From Gamarada debralockiae (Eukaryota > Ascomycota > Leotiomycetes > Helotiales > Hyphodiscaceae): 64,000 nt of DNA. The number at the start of each line of letters is the position of its first letter. Position 1 is the stretch's first letter. Shown here one piece after another: positions 34,965 through 45,667 of the stretch. The DNA lies in contig NXFV01001986.1 in NCBI GenBank assembly GCA_002803225.1, positions 62,001-126,000 of the forward strand, given 5' to 3'. Position numbers and translations under genes: made by a program. The notes beneath the pieces were generated by a model that worked only from the letters and a program-made list of their open reading frames with translations, made no database searches and was not told the origin of the DNA.

Positions 34965-35980
34965 GTCGAAGAAATATCGTCGTTGTGATTATTCAGAAAA
35001 ATGCGATGATGCTAAACGGAAAGATGGGAACGAAAGCGCCTCAATATTTTTACAGCTTTACCCAATGCATGTAGGGAGTGTACAAGTGTTCATGAGGATC
35101 ATCCAGTCGTTAATTCATGAAGACACAGAGCTTTGAGCAGTGCGCGGAAGTTGGAGGGAAAAGGAGAGATGTCTGGGCTGCTCCGGAGGTTCTGGATTTA
35201 GAAATCGATATCGCTAGACTGATGTAAGGGTGCCTGAGATATGCGGCGGAAGATGTTTTGACTTTCTGCCAACTTTTCAGGAGAGTTACACAGCATCGAG
35301 TATCAAAGTCTTTATTCTCAGCTCATGCTTGCAATGGAGCTTATTCAGGGAGACAGATTGCATTACGTTCTCCTTGGTTCCCGAGGTCACCCTCCTCATG
35401 ATGGACTAGCTCTCTACATTCTGTGATGTCAAAAGTGTGACATAACAGCTATCTGTTTTGGCTTCAAAAGCTTCGAGAACGCCTTTCCCACTCGAACTAC
35501 TTCGGTAGGAACCCCGATGGCTTCTTTTCCTCTCCGAAAATCGTGCTCTTCAACAAAGAACTGACTGATCAAAGGTTCCGTCCAAGCACCAGTGGGCGCC
35601 AAATCTCGTGAGACAGTCAAAATTACAACCCACCCGCAACTTTCGCAACATAACACGAAATGAAAATTCTGAATTGACAGATTTGTTCGCTGCAATCCAC
35701 TCTATAATCCAATATACTTTTTATGTATTCCAAACTTGTGGTTTGGGTGCAGAAAACTGTCGAGGGTTTCGGTTGTCTCACGAGATTTGGCACCCCCGGT
35801 GAAGCGCTTATCTGCTTATCTCATCGAAATGCTGACCGCGGCTAATATCGTGGTAGGGTAGGTTGAGACTTTCCCTTTGCTTCTATATTCATTATTGCTC
35901 TGTCAATAGAATTGCTGCCTGTTCTATTCTATACCTTCTATTGTATCTATATTACCAGTCTCATCCTTTGGTGCTCAAAA
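34965..35980. other. Intergenic region upstream of the ArfGAP and cupin genes
   Basis: About 1 kb between two divergent genes. It contains an inverted-repeat element listed separately. A reverse frame at 35429-35695 spans one arm of that element and shows no family resemblance. Confidence 0.5.
35587..35801. repeat. MITE-like element with 31-base imperfect inverted repeats
   Basis: Left arm 35587-35618 (starts caccagtgggcgcc) and right arm 35771-35801 (ends ggcacccccggtg) are inverted copies. They share an 18-base identical core, gccaaatctcgtgagaca. The interior of about 150 bases has no coding potential. The outermost bases on each side are flanked by aag, a possible short target duplication. 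Size, arms and non-coding core fit a miniature inverted-repeat element or a fold-back regulatory structure. Confidence 0.6.
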
Positions 35981-36646
35981 ATGGCCGACTTGAAGGACCT
36001 CAAACCCTACTTCACACCCTCCCCCTCAACCCGCGACTCTCCGTCCCTCACCTCCCTCATCAAGAGCCTCAACTTACAACCCCACATCGAAGGAGGATAC
36101 TATCTCGAAACCGACCGCGCTCCCGACACCGTGCCCTCTCCCTTCCCTTTCCACCCAACCTCAACATCCATCGAAGGCCACGCTCCCCAACGACCAGGCT
36201 TCGACCCCGCGGTCCGAAACTCAAGCACAACGATCTACTACCTCCTCACACCTTCCGGTCCACAAGGCGGATTTCACAGGAATAAGGCACGCACCGTCCA
36301 CACTTTACACCGAGGTCGAGGCAGATATGTTATAATACACGCGGACGAACCTGGGCCACAAAAGAGGATAGAGACGTTTGTGGTGGGACAGAACGTGGAG
36401 AAGGGAGAGAGATTACAATGGATTGTTGAGGGTGGGAAGTTCAAGGCGAGTTTTCTTCTGCCTGATGTTGACGGGGAAGAGGGGAGTGAGGGGTTGTTGA
36501 TCAGTGAAACGGTCATCCCCGGCTTTGAATTTTGCGATCATGATTTTTTAAGTGCGCAAGGACTCAGGCAACTGGTTGGTGATGAGAAGGGAAGGGAGTT
36601 GGACTGGTTGTTAAGTCCGTTGGGGAGGGAGAAGAATAATGTATAA
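35981..36646 (+). CDS. Cupin-5 (DUF985) family protein
   Basis: Single-exon gene of 221 residues starting MADLKDLKPYFTPSPS. The RmlC-like cupin fold of the DUF985 family is recognisable: LQPHIEGGYYLETDRA, then NSSTTIYYLLTPSGPQGGFH with a candidate metal-binding His, RTVHTLHRGRGRYVIIHA, FKASFLLP and the family end block VIPGFEFCDHDFLS. An insertion of about 25 residues (SPFPFHPTSTSIEGHAPQRP) separates the first two blocks, as in other mould members. Biochemical function of the family is unsettled. An upstream in-frame ATG at 35912 would add a hydrophobic stretch, but the 35981 start matches the family. Confidence 0.85.
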   Translation: MADLKDLKPYFTPSPSTRDSPSLTSLIKSLNLQPHIEGGYYLETDRAPDTVPSPFPFHPTSTSIEGHAPQRPGFDPAVRNSSTTIYYLLTPSGPQGGFHRNKARTVHTLHRGRGRYVIIHADEPGPQKRIETFVVGQNVEKGERLQWIVEGGKFKASFLLPDVDGEEGSEGLLISETVIPGFEFCDHDFLSAQGLRQLVGDEKGRELDWLLSPLGREKNNV

Positions 36647-38450
36647 ATAGAGGCGGGTTTGAATATCAGAAGTGGACAGACTAAATAGAAGTTCAGATAT
36701 TTAGACCTAGATATCCCCCATTGAAGCTTGATGAACCTATCAACTTCCTAACTGCCTGAAACATTTAACTCACAAAAAGCTGTATTCCCCCCAATTTCCT
36801 CTTTAAATCATCAATTACCCACGACTTACAATGACGCGCAAGTCATCCTCTTCATGCACACACTCCAACACGCTCAACACCCAGAAAAGAAGCAAAAGAA
36901 ATTACAGCACCTCGTCATATCAGCTAACGACAAGCTTTTGAGAGAAAAACAGTAGCCTAATATGACCTTCGCGCATCTAAAAGCAAGACAAAACCGATCC
37001 GTAAACTGAGCCGAGTCCATTCTGATACCGTCCAAATCGGCCGTGTCCAAAACCTTTCACACTATTGTATATCGGCAAATCTACTCCCCTACATCAGCCA
37101 GTCACACATACCTTAAATCACGAATCACCGTCGCGACGAACTAGGGAGAGCCTTTCAGCGTGTCTTCCTCACAAGCATCTCTCTTCACGCCTCTCCCCTT
37201 CATCATCCCGAGCACACCTATTTATCGCCTCCTGTCGCTCATGATACGATCTGGAGGCCTTGGGTCTCTGGTAGCGGCATATTCTGCTTCCAATTCGATG
37301 TCATTCTATCTCCTCCCCTGTCTCGTCGATCCCTTAAAAGGCGGGAGAACGAGACCAGCGGTTACTAAATCGGTGCTGACCACGCCGAATATAATGCCGA
37401 TTGCGACGCCTAGGGTGGTCGCCTTGAAAGAGAGTAATGGTTAGTGAATGATAGTGCCAGGTCCAGGTTAGGGAGGGATGCTGGAATGATGCAGAGTCGA
37501 TCTCTCCACTGGGACGGGAGAGCGACATTTATGGCCAACCATTCGATAGTGATACTATCCAGGGAGTTCGCTGACCACAAGTATCTTATCTTTACGCCCG
37601 AGTGGCTTCGTGAAGAAAGGTCAGTAACTGTAGAGGATTCAAAGGAATTTGTAGTGAGATGCAGCAGATAGCCGCGCTACAGACAAGGCTGCGAAGGGAC
37701 CAAATCAACGTCCTCCACGCATACCATCTGCTACGTCTACAGACACGAGATTGGTTATCTGCCCAATAGGAATGATGGCTCAAGGGGTAAATGTGACAGG
37801 AGTGCATGATTGCTAATTGCGTCCTTCTGCAAGACAAAGCCCTCCTTGTTGTCTTGCTCTGACTGCTTTGGTTCGGCCTAAGCCTGACGACGCTATCGCT
37901 ATCGCTGAACGAAAACTTGTAGACGAATGAGTCTTTACGTGGGCGGACAAGGAAGACTTGTGTGCTCAAGAGCTGTGATTGATATAAGTCTTGGTTCGAA
38001 GAAAAGAGGACGATGAGCTATTACCCCCGAGTACTAGATCACGGGCTCACCCGACAGGTCCACACGCTCGCTCAATCAGGATCGGGCTTGGGAACTTGGA
38101 ACTTCACAAAATTCAACTGCTGAGTTTGACTTGCAAATGTAACTAATATTTACGTTCCTATGAATCGTAGGGCGAGGGGCCTTTAAACTTAGGTCTAGCG
38201 GCCTCGGCGTATTCCACACTTGAAAACAAGTTTAGGAAAACTGTGGGATAGTAGGTCTGTCACTTGCCAAGACATCGCAAGAAAAGAAAAGCATGTATTC
38301 TTAAACCAATATCATATCTCATAGCATTCGTTACTCTAACTCCAAACCCATTGGTATAACCCAAGCCAACTCCATCCCTGGTATCCTACCATATGCCATT
38401 CCCATTCCCATTTCCAACCATAAACGCCATCCCAGCCCAATTCCTCGCAA
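36647..38450. other. 1.8 kb with no confidently resolved gene
   Basis: Convergent region between the cupin gene and the patatin-like gene, longer than needed for 3' ends. On the reverse strand, 37440-37306 encodes a glycine-rich membrane-helix-like peptide (ATTLGVAIGIIFGVVSTDLV, then TAGLVLPPFKG) with C-ending codons, closed by a TAG. The same frame continues past that stop with an acidic peptide (NDIELEAEYAATRDPRPPD). This could be the end of a small membrane-protein gene whose other exons I cannot place. Nothing else recognised. Confidence 0.35.
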
Positions 38451-40383
38451 TTATCTATAATCCGGCTTCCTAGCCATATTCACAGCAGGAGGCGGTCCAT
38501 CATCAAGCGGATACGGTAACGGCGGTCTTCCCCTCCCCATCGGTAGATCAGGTTCCTGAATCGGCATCTTCGGCGGCAGCGGAGGAGGATCCACCCTTCC
38601 CTGAGCAGGTTTCGGCGGCTCCATCTTCGGCTTCGGAAACTCATCCAAACTCATGATAGCAATCTTGTCTGCACCACCCGCATTACGGTATTGGCTTGGC
38701 GTCGGGTTGTGAACAATCAAACGATCACCGTCTGCCTCAGATACCTTTGGCGAGCCGATTTTGGGGGATTGGCGGGACTGGGGCTCGCTATGTCGTGATT
38801 GGTTCTCATTTGAGGAGCGTGGTGAAGGTGTCTTGTGGTGGGATGGAACTTCGAGAGTATCGTGGTGTCCGGACTCGTAGGAGAGGCGAGGAGGGGGAGA
38901 GCGTGGTGGTCTGGGGGGGATTTCAGCGGGAAGCTCAACAGCCATGGGGTAGGCTTCTGGGACGTCGGGGAGGTCTTTGAAATCCCTACCGCCTATGGTG
39001 TCTTTGTCGAAGCGGGCTTTGGCTCTATGAATCTTGGCCAACTTCGCTGCTGCTTCCAGATTCATCCTCTGGACTTCGCTCTTGGCTAAGTATCGCCTGG
39101 TACCCGTGCTGATGTCTGCGAGGCGGTGCCACTCATTCATGCCGAACTCGCCAACTCCAATCTCGACGTTGAGGCGGTAGTAGTTCTCGATATTGACCCC
39201 GCGCTTGCTGAGACCTTCCCGCTTCATGTATTGATGTGTCTCCTCACAGCCTTCGATCTTCGATATCAAGCGTCTGCGTGCTTCGGCGAAATCTCCCATG
39301 AATCCTTCGTACCAGAGGTGTTGATTTTGGTCGCTACCAGGTGGTCTCTTGCCAGTTCCAATGCTCACGAACACTCCGACTTCACGACCAGGCCATTCAT
39401 TGACGCATGCTTCATCAAGAACGAATGGTGCTGGGTTGTATTGTCCTGCGCCTTCATCGATGAATACTGATTGTCCGATCTGGATTGGCTTGAATGCTAG
39501 GCCTGTCGCCGAGGTTGCTCTGCCTGCTTGCCATATCGTGCAGTCGAATTCGGGAGAGGGTTCTTTTCTGGAATCGTAGGATCGTAGAATAGCAGGTTGA
39601 CCTCCTGGTACAGTACCTTTATAGATCGCAGTGACAGCACTGTTCAATGTTAGCTTCAGAATCTAAGGATCTAATTAGAACTCAGATCTTGCTTACGTTT
39701 TGGTTCTATTCTCTCGCGTGTCGTACAACAAGGCATTCGGGTTTCCCCATCTCATCGTCATCATGGGCCGGCTCTGGTAGGTCGAAGGACTCCTATTACT
39801 GAAGCTCGCAACACTGGCATTACTGGAATGTCGCTGAGGTGTCCTAGTCATCGGGCTGATCGGGCTCTCGAGGCCGCTCAATCCCTCAGGCTCATCACCA
39901 TCGTTGCCCTCCTTCTCAAATATCGTATGTTCCCTCACACACTCCTTGATAGCTTCCTCCAGCTTCGACGCCTTGAACAAAGTCGACCGATATGGTATTC
40001 CCGCAATCGTTTTGTCGGTCTCGAAGACCTTCCTCGTCATTCGCACGTACACTTCTTTGCATGTCTCCAGATCCAGTCGCAATCGACCAAGCATGATCGC
40101 GATCAATCCACCCGTGCCAGTGCCGCATATTAAGTCGAAGTGATCCGCTGGTTTTGGTATCTGATCTCTTCGTGGCGCTCGTCCTTCGATCTCGACATAG
40201 GTTCTGTGCATGAGCTCTTGAATGATGATGAGCATTGAATAGCCCCGCACGCCACCTCCATCTGTGACGTATCAGTAGGTTGTTTCATTGCTCAGACAGC
40301 CCGTGTTGCTTACCTAGAGACAAGATTCGAAGGGGAGGACCCTTCGTAGTATCTTTGCGCCGCAAGTTACCGTTACTCTCCAT
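38451..40383 (-). CDS. Patatin-like protein lacking the serine nucleophile
   Basis: Three exons on the reverse strand, 40383-40314, 40261-39697 and 39639-38451; phases close to 607 residues. The patatin fold is clear: LRILSLDGGGVRGYSMLIII (oxyanion motif DGGGVRG), DLICGTGTGGLIAIMLGRLR and, later, the DG[GA]-like block QSVFIDEGAGQYNPAPF. In active patatins the second motif is GxSxG. Here it reads Gly-Thr-Gly-Thr-Gly-Gly, checked base by base at 40113-40130, so the catalytic Ser is absent. The middle holds a Ser-rich insert (residues about 140-190). The C-terminal 170 residues are Pro-rich with PPPLPP-type SH3-binding motifs. I infer a non-catalytic or altered scaffold/signalling protein; from memory other moulds carry the same substitution. 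Confidence 0.9.
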
Positions 40384-41224
40384 GTTGTTCAGAATCGCGG
40401 TTTGGAGTTATTGTTGAGGGGCTGCCTCGTTGTCTTGTAGATCGTTGCTGAGGTTTTGCCGAGATTCTTAGCTACGCCAAGAGAATAATTTTGTGCTACG
40501 ATGACTGTGTTTGCGAAGGGGCGTGTAACTGTCGGTGTGTATCGGTGTGTCAGCCGCAGAGATAGAGCTTCTGTTTTGTATGAAAAGCTGCTTATCGGGC
40601 GCAAAGAAGCAACACGATGACCTTCTACCGCGAGGCTATGCAAGATTTTGAGGCGAATGATGAAATTCGACAGGGGGGTGTCGCTCCTAGTTTTGCTACT
40701 GATGCCCGAAGAACAAGTGGACAACCAACTTTTTAGGGAAAACGCTCTATCGGAATAGGCTTTGTGATAAAATTTGGAAGTTGAATCTCTCGATCTTACG
40801 ATATCTTGATGGCAAAAGGGGGCAGTTCATACACCTTCTCCTCCCCAACCAGCGCTTACGCATACCTCCGTACCTTCCATCAACACCCACTCCCCCGATT
40901 ATCCGTACTCGTCTTCCTCGCCAAGATCCATGATCCCCAGAAGAGTTCGCTCGGCGTGCGCGGTCGACGATGATGCTGTTTATGGATGATTGGCCGCATC
41001 CCTGTCCAAAATGACGTTGATTGGCTTTCAAGCGTTTTCAGCTCGAGAGGGGTGAACTTTCGTTTCAAGATCGTGGCTGTGCAACCCGTCAACCTTCAAG
41101 GATGCCTCGAACGGGATCGTGAACTTTCATCCTGTTGCCCAGGTACACCGCTCCTGAACTGTGAAGCTCGACAGCTGCCAGGTTTGAACGCGTGGCGATT
41201 CGTCCAATTAGCATCGGCGATTTT
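40384..41224. other. Intergenic region upstream of the patatin-like gene
   Basis: About 840 bases: promoter of the patatin-like gene on the reverse strand and unassigned sequence. Frames near 40747-41092 (reverse) have Arg-rich low-complexity translations and no family match. Confidence 0.4.
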
Positions 41225-41622
41225 ATGGATTCGTGGCTGTTCCTGAAAGCTCTACTGATTCCGAATACGACACTCTACATTGCTCTGAGCCCTCTCCATG
41301 CTTGTCAGAATGCGTACAACATTTTGCATGGTATCCAAAATATTCGTACTCCTAAGCACATCCAGCGTCTGTCAAATGATGTCAAAGGCCTGTGTCAAGT
41401 CTTAGGGCTTCTGCAGACCGCCTTGACTGCAGAGAATGCTCGAATGCCATTATAGATGGCCTTGGACCTCGAGTCGCAACTAAAAACTTTTATCTCCAGC
41501 GTTGTGATCTCAGCGATCTCGCAATTCATTAAGCCAGGCGGGGTAGCCGAGAAGTGGAATTTAGGAGATTCGAAGTTGGAGGTGCTCAAGTGGCGTGAGG
41601 CCAAAGTGCTACGAAAGACATG
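41225..41622 (+). pseudogene. Broken fungal N-terminal (STAND/NACHT-associated type) domain
   Basis: The frame from ATG 41225 reads ACQNAYNILHGIQNIRTPKH and RLSNDVKGLCQVLGLLQTAL. This resembles the helical N-terminal domain that precedes many fungal NLR/STAND proteins and related genes (pattern: ..AY....I...P..I..L..EV..L..VL..L). A TAG follows Met-Pro-Leu at 41453-41455. The same frame then continues with ALDLESQLKTFISSVVISAI to another stop near 41622. One in-frame stop in an otherwise coherent domain suggests a pseudogene. The family match is by pattern only. Confidence 0.5.
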
Positions 41623-41994
41623 ACGGGTACACAAGTGTGCGATAGGCAAAGCTATTTCCTCTCTGAACTTGCAAGTGCTCTACAGTCTTCTGATCAGACA
41701 TCATGGCAGACTAGACTTTACAGCGCCGCAAGAAGCCAAGCACCCACCAGTTTCGCTCCCGGTCAGAGTCAGGTAACACTGGGACGTGCTCTTTATTACT
41801 TCGCATGCGACGGCTATGAGTCTCAAGATGGTCACCCAGTTATACTACTGAACTTTCACTCCGGAGACGTTATTCAAGTTATTGAGCGGCTTGAAAGCTG
41901 TCGGTGGGATGGACTCGTGAATAGCGTCCGAGGGTGGTTCCCAAGTAATTATTGCGATTTCTTCCCAGAAGGTCCGGAGAATAGGGTTTCTTAG
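41620..41994 (+). CDS. Short SH3-domain protein or fragment
   Basis: A 124-residue frame starting MTGTQVCDRQSYFLSELASA. Residues about 53-118 form an SH3 domain: RALYYFACDGYE, then LLNFHSGDVIQVIERLESCR, WDGLVNSVRGWFPSNYCDFF (the WDG..N..RGWFPSNY pattern). Among fungi this SH3 is most like the N-terminal one of Cdc25-type Ras exchange factors. Nothing of the catalytic REM or RasGEF domains follows within the next kilobase. It is thus either a small stand-alone SH3 protein or a captured fragment. It overlaps the end of the broken upstream domain by three bases. Confidence 0.5.
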   Translation: MTGTQVCDRQSYFLSELASALQSSDQTSWQTRLYSAARSQAPTSFAPGQSQVTLGRALYYFACDGYESQDGHPVILLNFHSGDVIQVIERLESCRWDGLVNSVRGWFPSNYCDFFPEGPENRVS

Positions 41995-42273
41995 TTGCTT
42001 GAAGAGAGGGGGCTTATGGATGGAATGCTCGAAACTGGACCTGACAATGACGAGACTCAGCTTCAAGCCACGGGACTGCAGATTGTGTAAGACGCCTTCA
42101 ACAACTCCATCAGCACCTACTCCCAGAATCAAATTTCCCTTGAAAGTTGGCAACATTTGCTGTAAAGGGGGAATAACTTTCACATGACGATCATTTGTTC
42201 TTGGTTTTTGGACCTGTTTTCAGTTCAAGGAACTATCTAGTATCAAAAAGCAAGCATTTCCTCGTCACACCCT

Positions 42274-43423
42274 CTAAACCCTGTTGAACAACGTTTTCCA
42301 ATTCTCACCCTCAATGTACTCTCTCAAGCTAGTCAACTTGACATATGGATCCAACTACAAAAACATCAGTACCAATCACCACATCTAGCGTTGTATTGAG
42401 CACTCACATCTTTCGGCATGACCAAATGCTTTCCCCATCCGAACTCGGCACTAGTCGCAGTACTTTCAGCCGCTTCTCGGCCCACTCCTCCAGGAACAGC
42501 TTTGTCCGCCTCTTCGATGCTGATTTCTCGAGCCTCGCATGGCTCAGCGGTTACTTCACTCAAGATCTGCATGAAGGTGCCATAGCTTGCCATCTCGCTG
42601 ACACCGAGCAAGTTCTGACCAGGAGGTGAGCGTACCAGCAAGTCGACGAAGATACCTGTATCGCGCGTGTCGACGAATGGATGAATAGCGGTGTTGCCTC
42701 CCGGCTTGCGCATGAGATACGTCTTTGTTTCCTCATCCTACGTACTGTCATTCACTCATTCGATCTCGACCCTCACACCCAGTGGAGACATACCTTACTG
42801 AACCCCATCAACTTCCCATTCCTCACCAAATTCGTCGTATAAAACCCCATATTCAACCGACTACTCCGTTCCCACAACTCCTTCTTCCCCTTCAAATACT
42901 TCGTAATCTCCGCCTTGCCATCGAAATGATACGCATAGGTATATTTCCCTCCACTCAACTCCTTGAAGCCCGGAAGCGTGCTCCAAACAAACCTCTCCAA
43001 CACTCCCTCATCGGCTAATACCTTGGCTGCCGCATCAACGATACTCTTCCCACGTCGGACTTCGATAGCAAAAGCATGTTCCCCTGTTGCTCGGTCGGAA
43101 ACTTTGGAGAGTTCTTCGAACGAGGCGAAGAATGGAGCCCAGAAATCGGTCACGGCGAAGACCACGTGCGCACCGCTGAAGGCAGGGATCAGTGTGCTGG
43201 GATTATCTACGTCGGCTTCGATGAGAGAGATGCCTTTTGCTTTGAGAGCCATTGCTGAGGAGCTGGTGGAGGAGCGGGTTATACCGCGGACGTTCCAGCC
43301 TAGGGAGAGGAATTTGTCGGCCACTGAGCCGCCCTGAGATGATGAGGTTAGGAAGTCCGATGGGAAGGGAGGCGAACGTACTTGGTTTCCTGTGACACCG
43401 AGGACTGCGATTGTCTTAGCCAT
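42274..43423 (-). CDS. NmrA-like NAD(P)-binding protein
   Basis: Atypical short-chain dehydrogenase fold protein of the NmrA/HSCARG type, usually redox-sensing regulators or isoflavone-reductase-like enzymes. Four exons on the reverse strand, 43423-43382, 43333-42794, 42737-42408, 42354-42274; phases close to 330 residues. The Rossmann motif GVTGNQGGSVADKFLSLGW spans intron 1. Further blocks: HVVFAVTDFWAPFF, FVWSTLPGFKELSGGKY, LNMGFYTTNLVRNGKLMGF, and the late IHPFVDTRDTGIFVDLLV. I chose the four-exon model because the last exon (LDPYVKLTSLREYIEG...LFNRV) gives the normal NmrA-like end. Without splicing the last intron the frame stops after 14 extra residues. Substrate unknown. Confidence 0.88.
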
Positions 43424-44374
43424 CTTGAATATAGATTCTTTGATATTTTATGGAATTAACGAAAAAGGAGAATGTCTACCTCTGATATTGAGGAATTCAA
43501 GCCTGAGCAGAGCACCCCAATATATACTTTGCTCAAGATCTCATCGTCACCCAAAGAGCCAGGGGGCATCTGAAACAGAATGCTTTATAAATATTTCTCC
43601 ATCCAAGGGACTACTTCATTCACAATCAAAACATTACTAATTCATTTTGCATTAGGATACCTGAAAACGTGGGTCGCAGTGCGGCAGCCGAGCGCTTTGA
43701 TTGGAGGACTCGCACCGCAGCCAATCAGAGCCAAGCACTTTTTCACACTTGTGAGAATGATTTTGGGGAGATTGTGAAACCGTAGGTGGATTTTAAATCT
43801 AGCTGATTAATATCGATTGCTATGGGGAATCTGGGAATTGGGATGTCGTAGGAAGTGGGGTTAGGGAGGTGAAAAGGGCGCGGAAGGGGTTGAGGGGATT
43901 GGTCTTTGAGACAGCAAAGGCGCGGTTGTTATTTTGTCTTCCGACCTCCTTCTTATCACAGTATCTTGGACGCCTTCACCGATCTTAAGTGTCACTGCGA
44001 CTTTAGTTCAGTCAAATGAAATAACATCGTTTCATCTGCCGGTAAGAGCAAACTTGGCATGTTGTCGTCGCGAGGCCCCTTTTAACCAAACAGAGAGCGA
44101 TGCAAATTGCCCAAATTACCATAAAAAGTTCAGCCCCAAGTCGAGTATCTACATCTTTTATCTACGAAGGTCAAATATCAGTTTCGAACGGTCGAAATTG
44201 ATCTCTCTCGAAATTATAGCTCGGAGCTGGATTCGAGGTCATAATGCTTGCGTTGTATCATAACTTATTCGCTCGCATCGACGGGTCTCGAAATGACAGT
44301 TGTTGTCCATATTTTAATCCTCCTCTCAACACAATTTGACCTGACTATGTTTTTTTGGTGGCTGTTGTGTTTGT
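43424..44374. other. AT-rich intergenic region
   Basis: About 950 bases with the NmrA-like promoter at the left end. Frames are short and without family features. Confidence 0.4.
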
Positions 44375-44761
44375 TTACGAGCTATTGCTTAATTGATTAA
44401 ATACAGGTGGAAGAGAAGGAGTGGGGTCCTCTGCACTTTTCGCGCACGGCTGTTTGTACACGTGGATGGGTGGATGCAGTGCGCTGTTTATGAGAAGCGA
44501 ACCGAGAATGAGAGGATTATATATTGGTTTCACAGCATACCATTCATGTTCGATGGTCTTCATCTTACTACCTAGAACAAGCCCAATCTTATTGTTGAAG
44601 TCGTACTCAAAACGCCTTGAAGAGAACCTATTTAAAACTTGATGGAAATGTGTTGAAGAAGCAAAACAGAAAGAAAAGCCCTCCTCTAGCGGCTCTCTCT
44701 CCGTCGCAGTGCCAATCCCATCTTCAGCTCCGCAGCCAAAGAACTGGTCCAAAAGCGACAT
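44375..44761 (-). CDS. Hypothetical ORF of 128 residues
   Basis: The frame begins MSLLDQFFGCGAEDGIGTAT and is open to 44375 without an intron. Composition is plausible for a protein, but no domain is recognisable. It lies about 90 bases beyond the end of the PAN-like gene on the same strand, so it may sit in that gene's 3' region. Confidence 0.25.
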   Translation of the reverse strand: MSLLDQFFGCGAEDGIGTATEREPLEEGFSFCFASSTHFHQVLNRFSSRRFEYDFNNKIGLVLGSKMKTIEHEWYAVKPIYNPLILGSLLINSALHPPIHVYKQPCAKSAEDPTPSLPPVFNQLSNSS

Positions 44762-44853
44762 GTTAAACCTTTCATATCCTGACTTCCACCATGGACATAA
44801 AGCCAGTTCTGGCCGTTGTCATTGGATCGCTGATCGCATTTTTCTGCCCATCC

Positions 44854-45667
44854 TTAGGTTACCTTGGCATGGAAAGATTTGATGAAGTTTTGGAGAAGAT
44901 GACGGGGGGTGAGTGGTATTCAGTGAGACAAGGGGAGGAATAAAAGGGACGTGTGCAACGTACAAACCACCAGCAGTAAGAGCCATTCCAGGCCACCTTG
45001 GTGCAAGATGGGTTTGCAGAGCATGAGTCTGCACACGACTTGGGTGTGCCGCCGGGTGTGCCGCCCACTGGTATTGTAATTAGCTTCATTTCCGTAGACA
45101 TTTGTATCTAGTTGATGTTTGGATCTGGGGTTGCATTGGCATTTGGCTTCCGGGAGGAGAAATTGGAGCGCTTGGTAATGGACGGAAAGAGGAAAGACAT
45201 ACGATTATTAGGCTGACTAACGACATTGGCTTTGTCGCAAAAGACCTTGAATCTGCAACCCTCCTTGGTAATGTAAATTTTGTTGTCATCGCCTGGGCAG
45301 GTGGGATTTGCAGTCTGGCCTGGGCCGGGAGGGTCTTCGACGCAGCCTGTGAAGGAACTTTGGTTTGGAAGCAGAAGGTAGCATATTTGATGTAAACATG
45401 ACTAGAGCTTTTGGCTTTCAAAAAGGAATGTTATGGCCCGATTAATACTTACAAGCCAACGGAGCAACACCCAGTATATTTAGTCAAAGATCCGGTGTAC
45501 TTGTTCCCTAGTAACGGTTCAGTGGATGGCAAGATTCTGGGCTGGAGGGTGGATGTACCAGCGCAAGAAGGACACCAATTCGTGTCCGTAGCGAGATTAA
45601 TCTCAACAGCCGCGGCATTGATGGTGAGAAGAGCGAGGGATTCAAGGATGGTGGATGCAAGATGCAT
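44854..45667 (-). CDS. Small secreted cysteine-rich protein with a PAN/apple-like segment
   Basis: Exons on the reverse strand: 45667-45453, 45357-45222, 45107-44964 and probably a tiny last one at 44862-44854 (Val-Thr-stop), about 167 residues. Start MHLASTILESLALLTINAAA is a signal peptide. The mature part has paired Cys in WCPSCAG, GCCSVGF, SFTGCVEDPPGPGQT, PTCPGDD and GCRFKVFCDKANV. It closes with SCADSCSANPSCTKVAWNG then YCWWF, the C-x3-C-x5-C pattern of fungal PAN/apple-like modules. Intron 2 uses a gttagt donor to keep the last module in frame; a gtatgt donor 20 bases later would not. The 3' end is the least certain part. Function unknown; effector-like or carbohydrate-binding roles are speculation. 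Confidence 0.65.

Noticed and set aside
35863..36285. Alternative frame of 140 codons over the start of the cupin gene
   Set aside because: Arg/Pro/His-rich translation typical of a shadow frame; the overlapping cupin frame has full family motifs.
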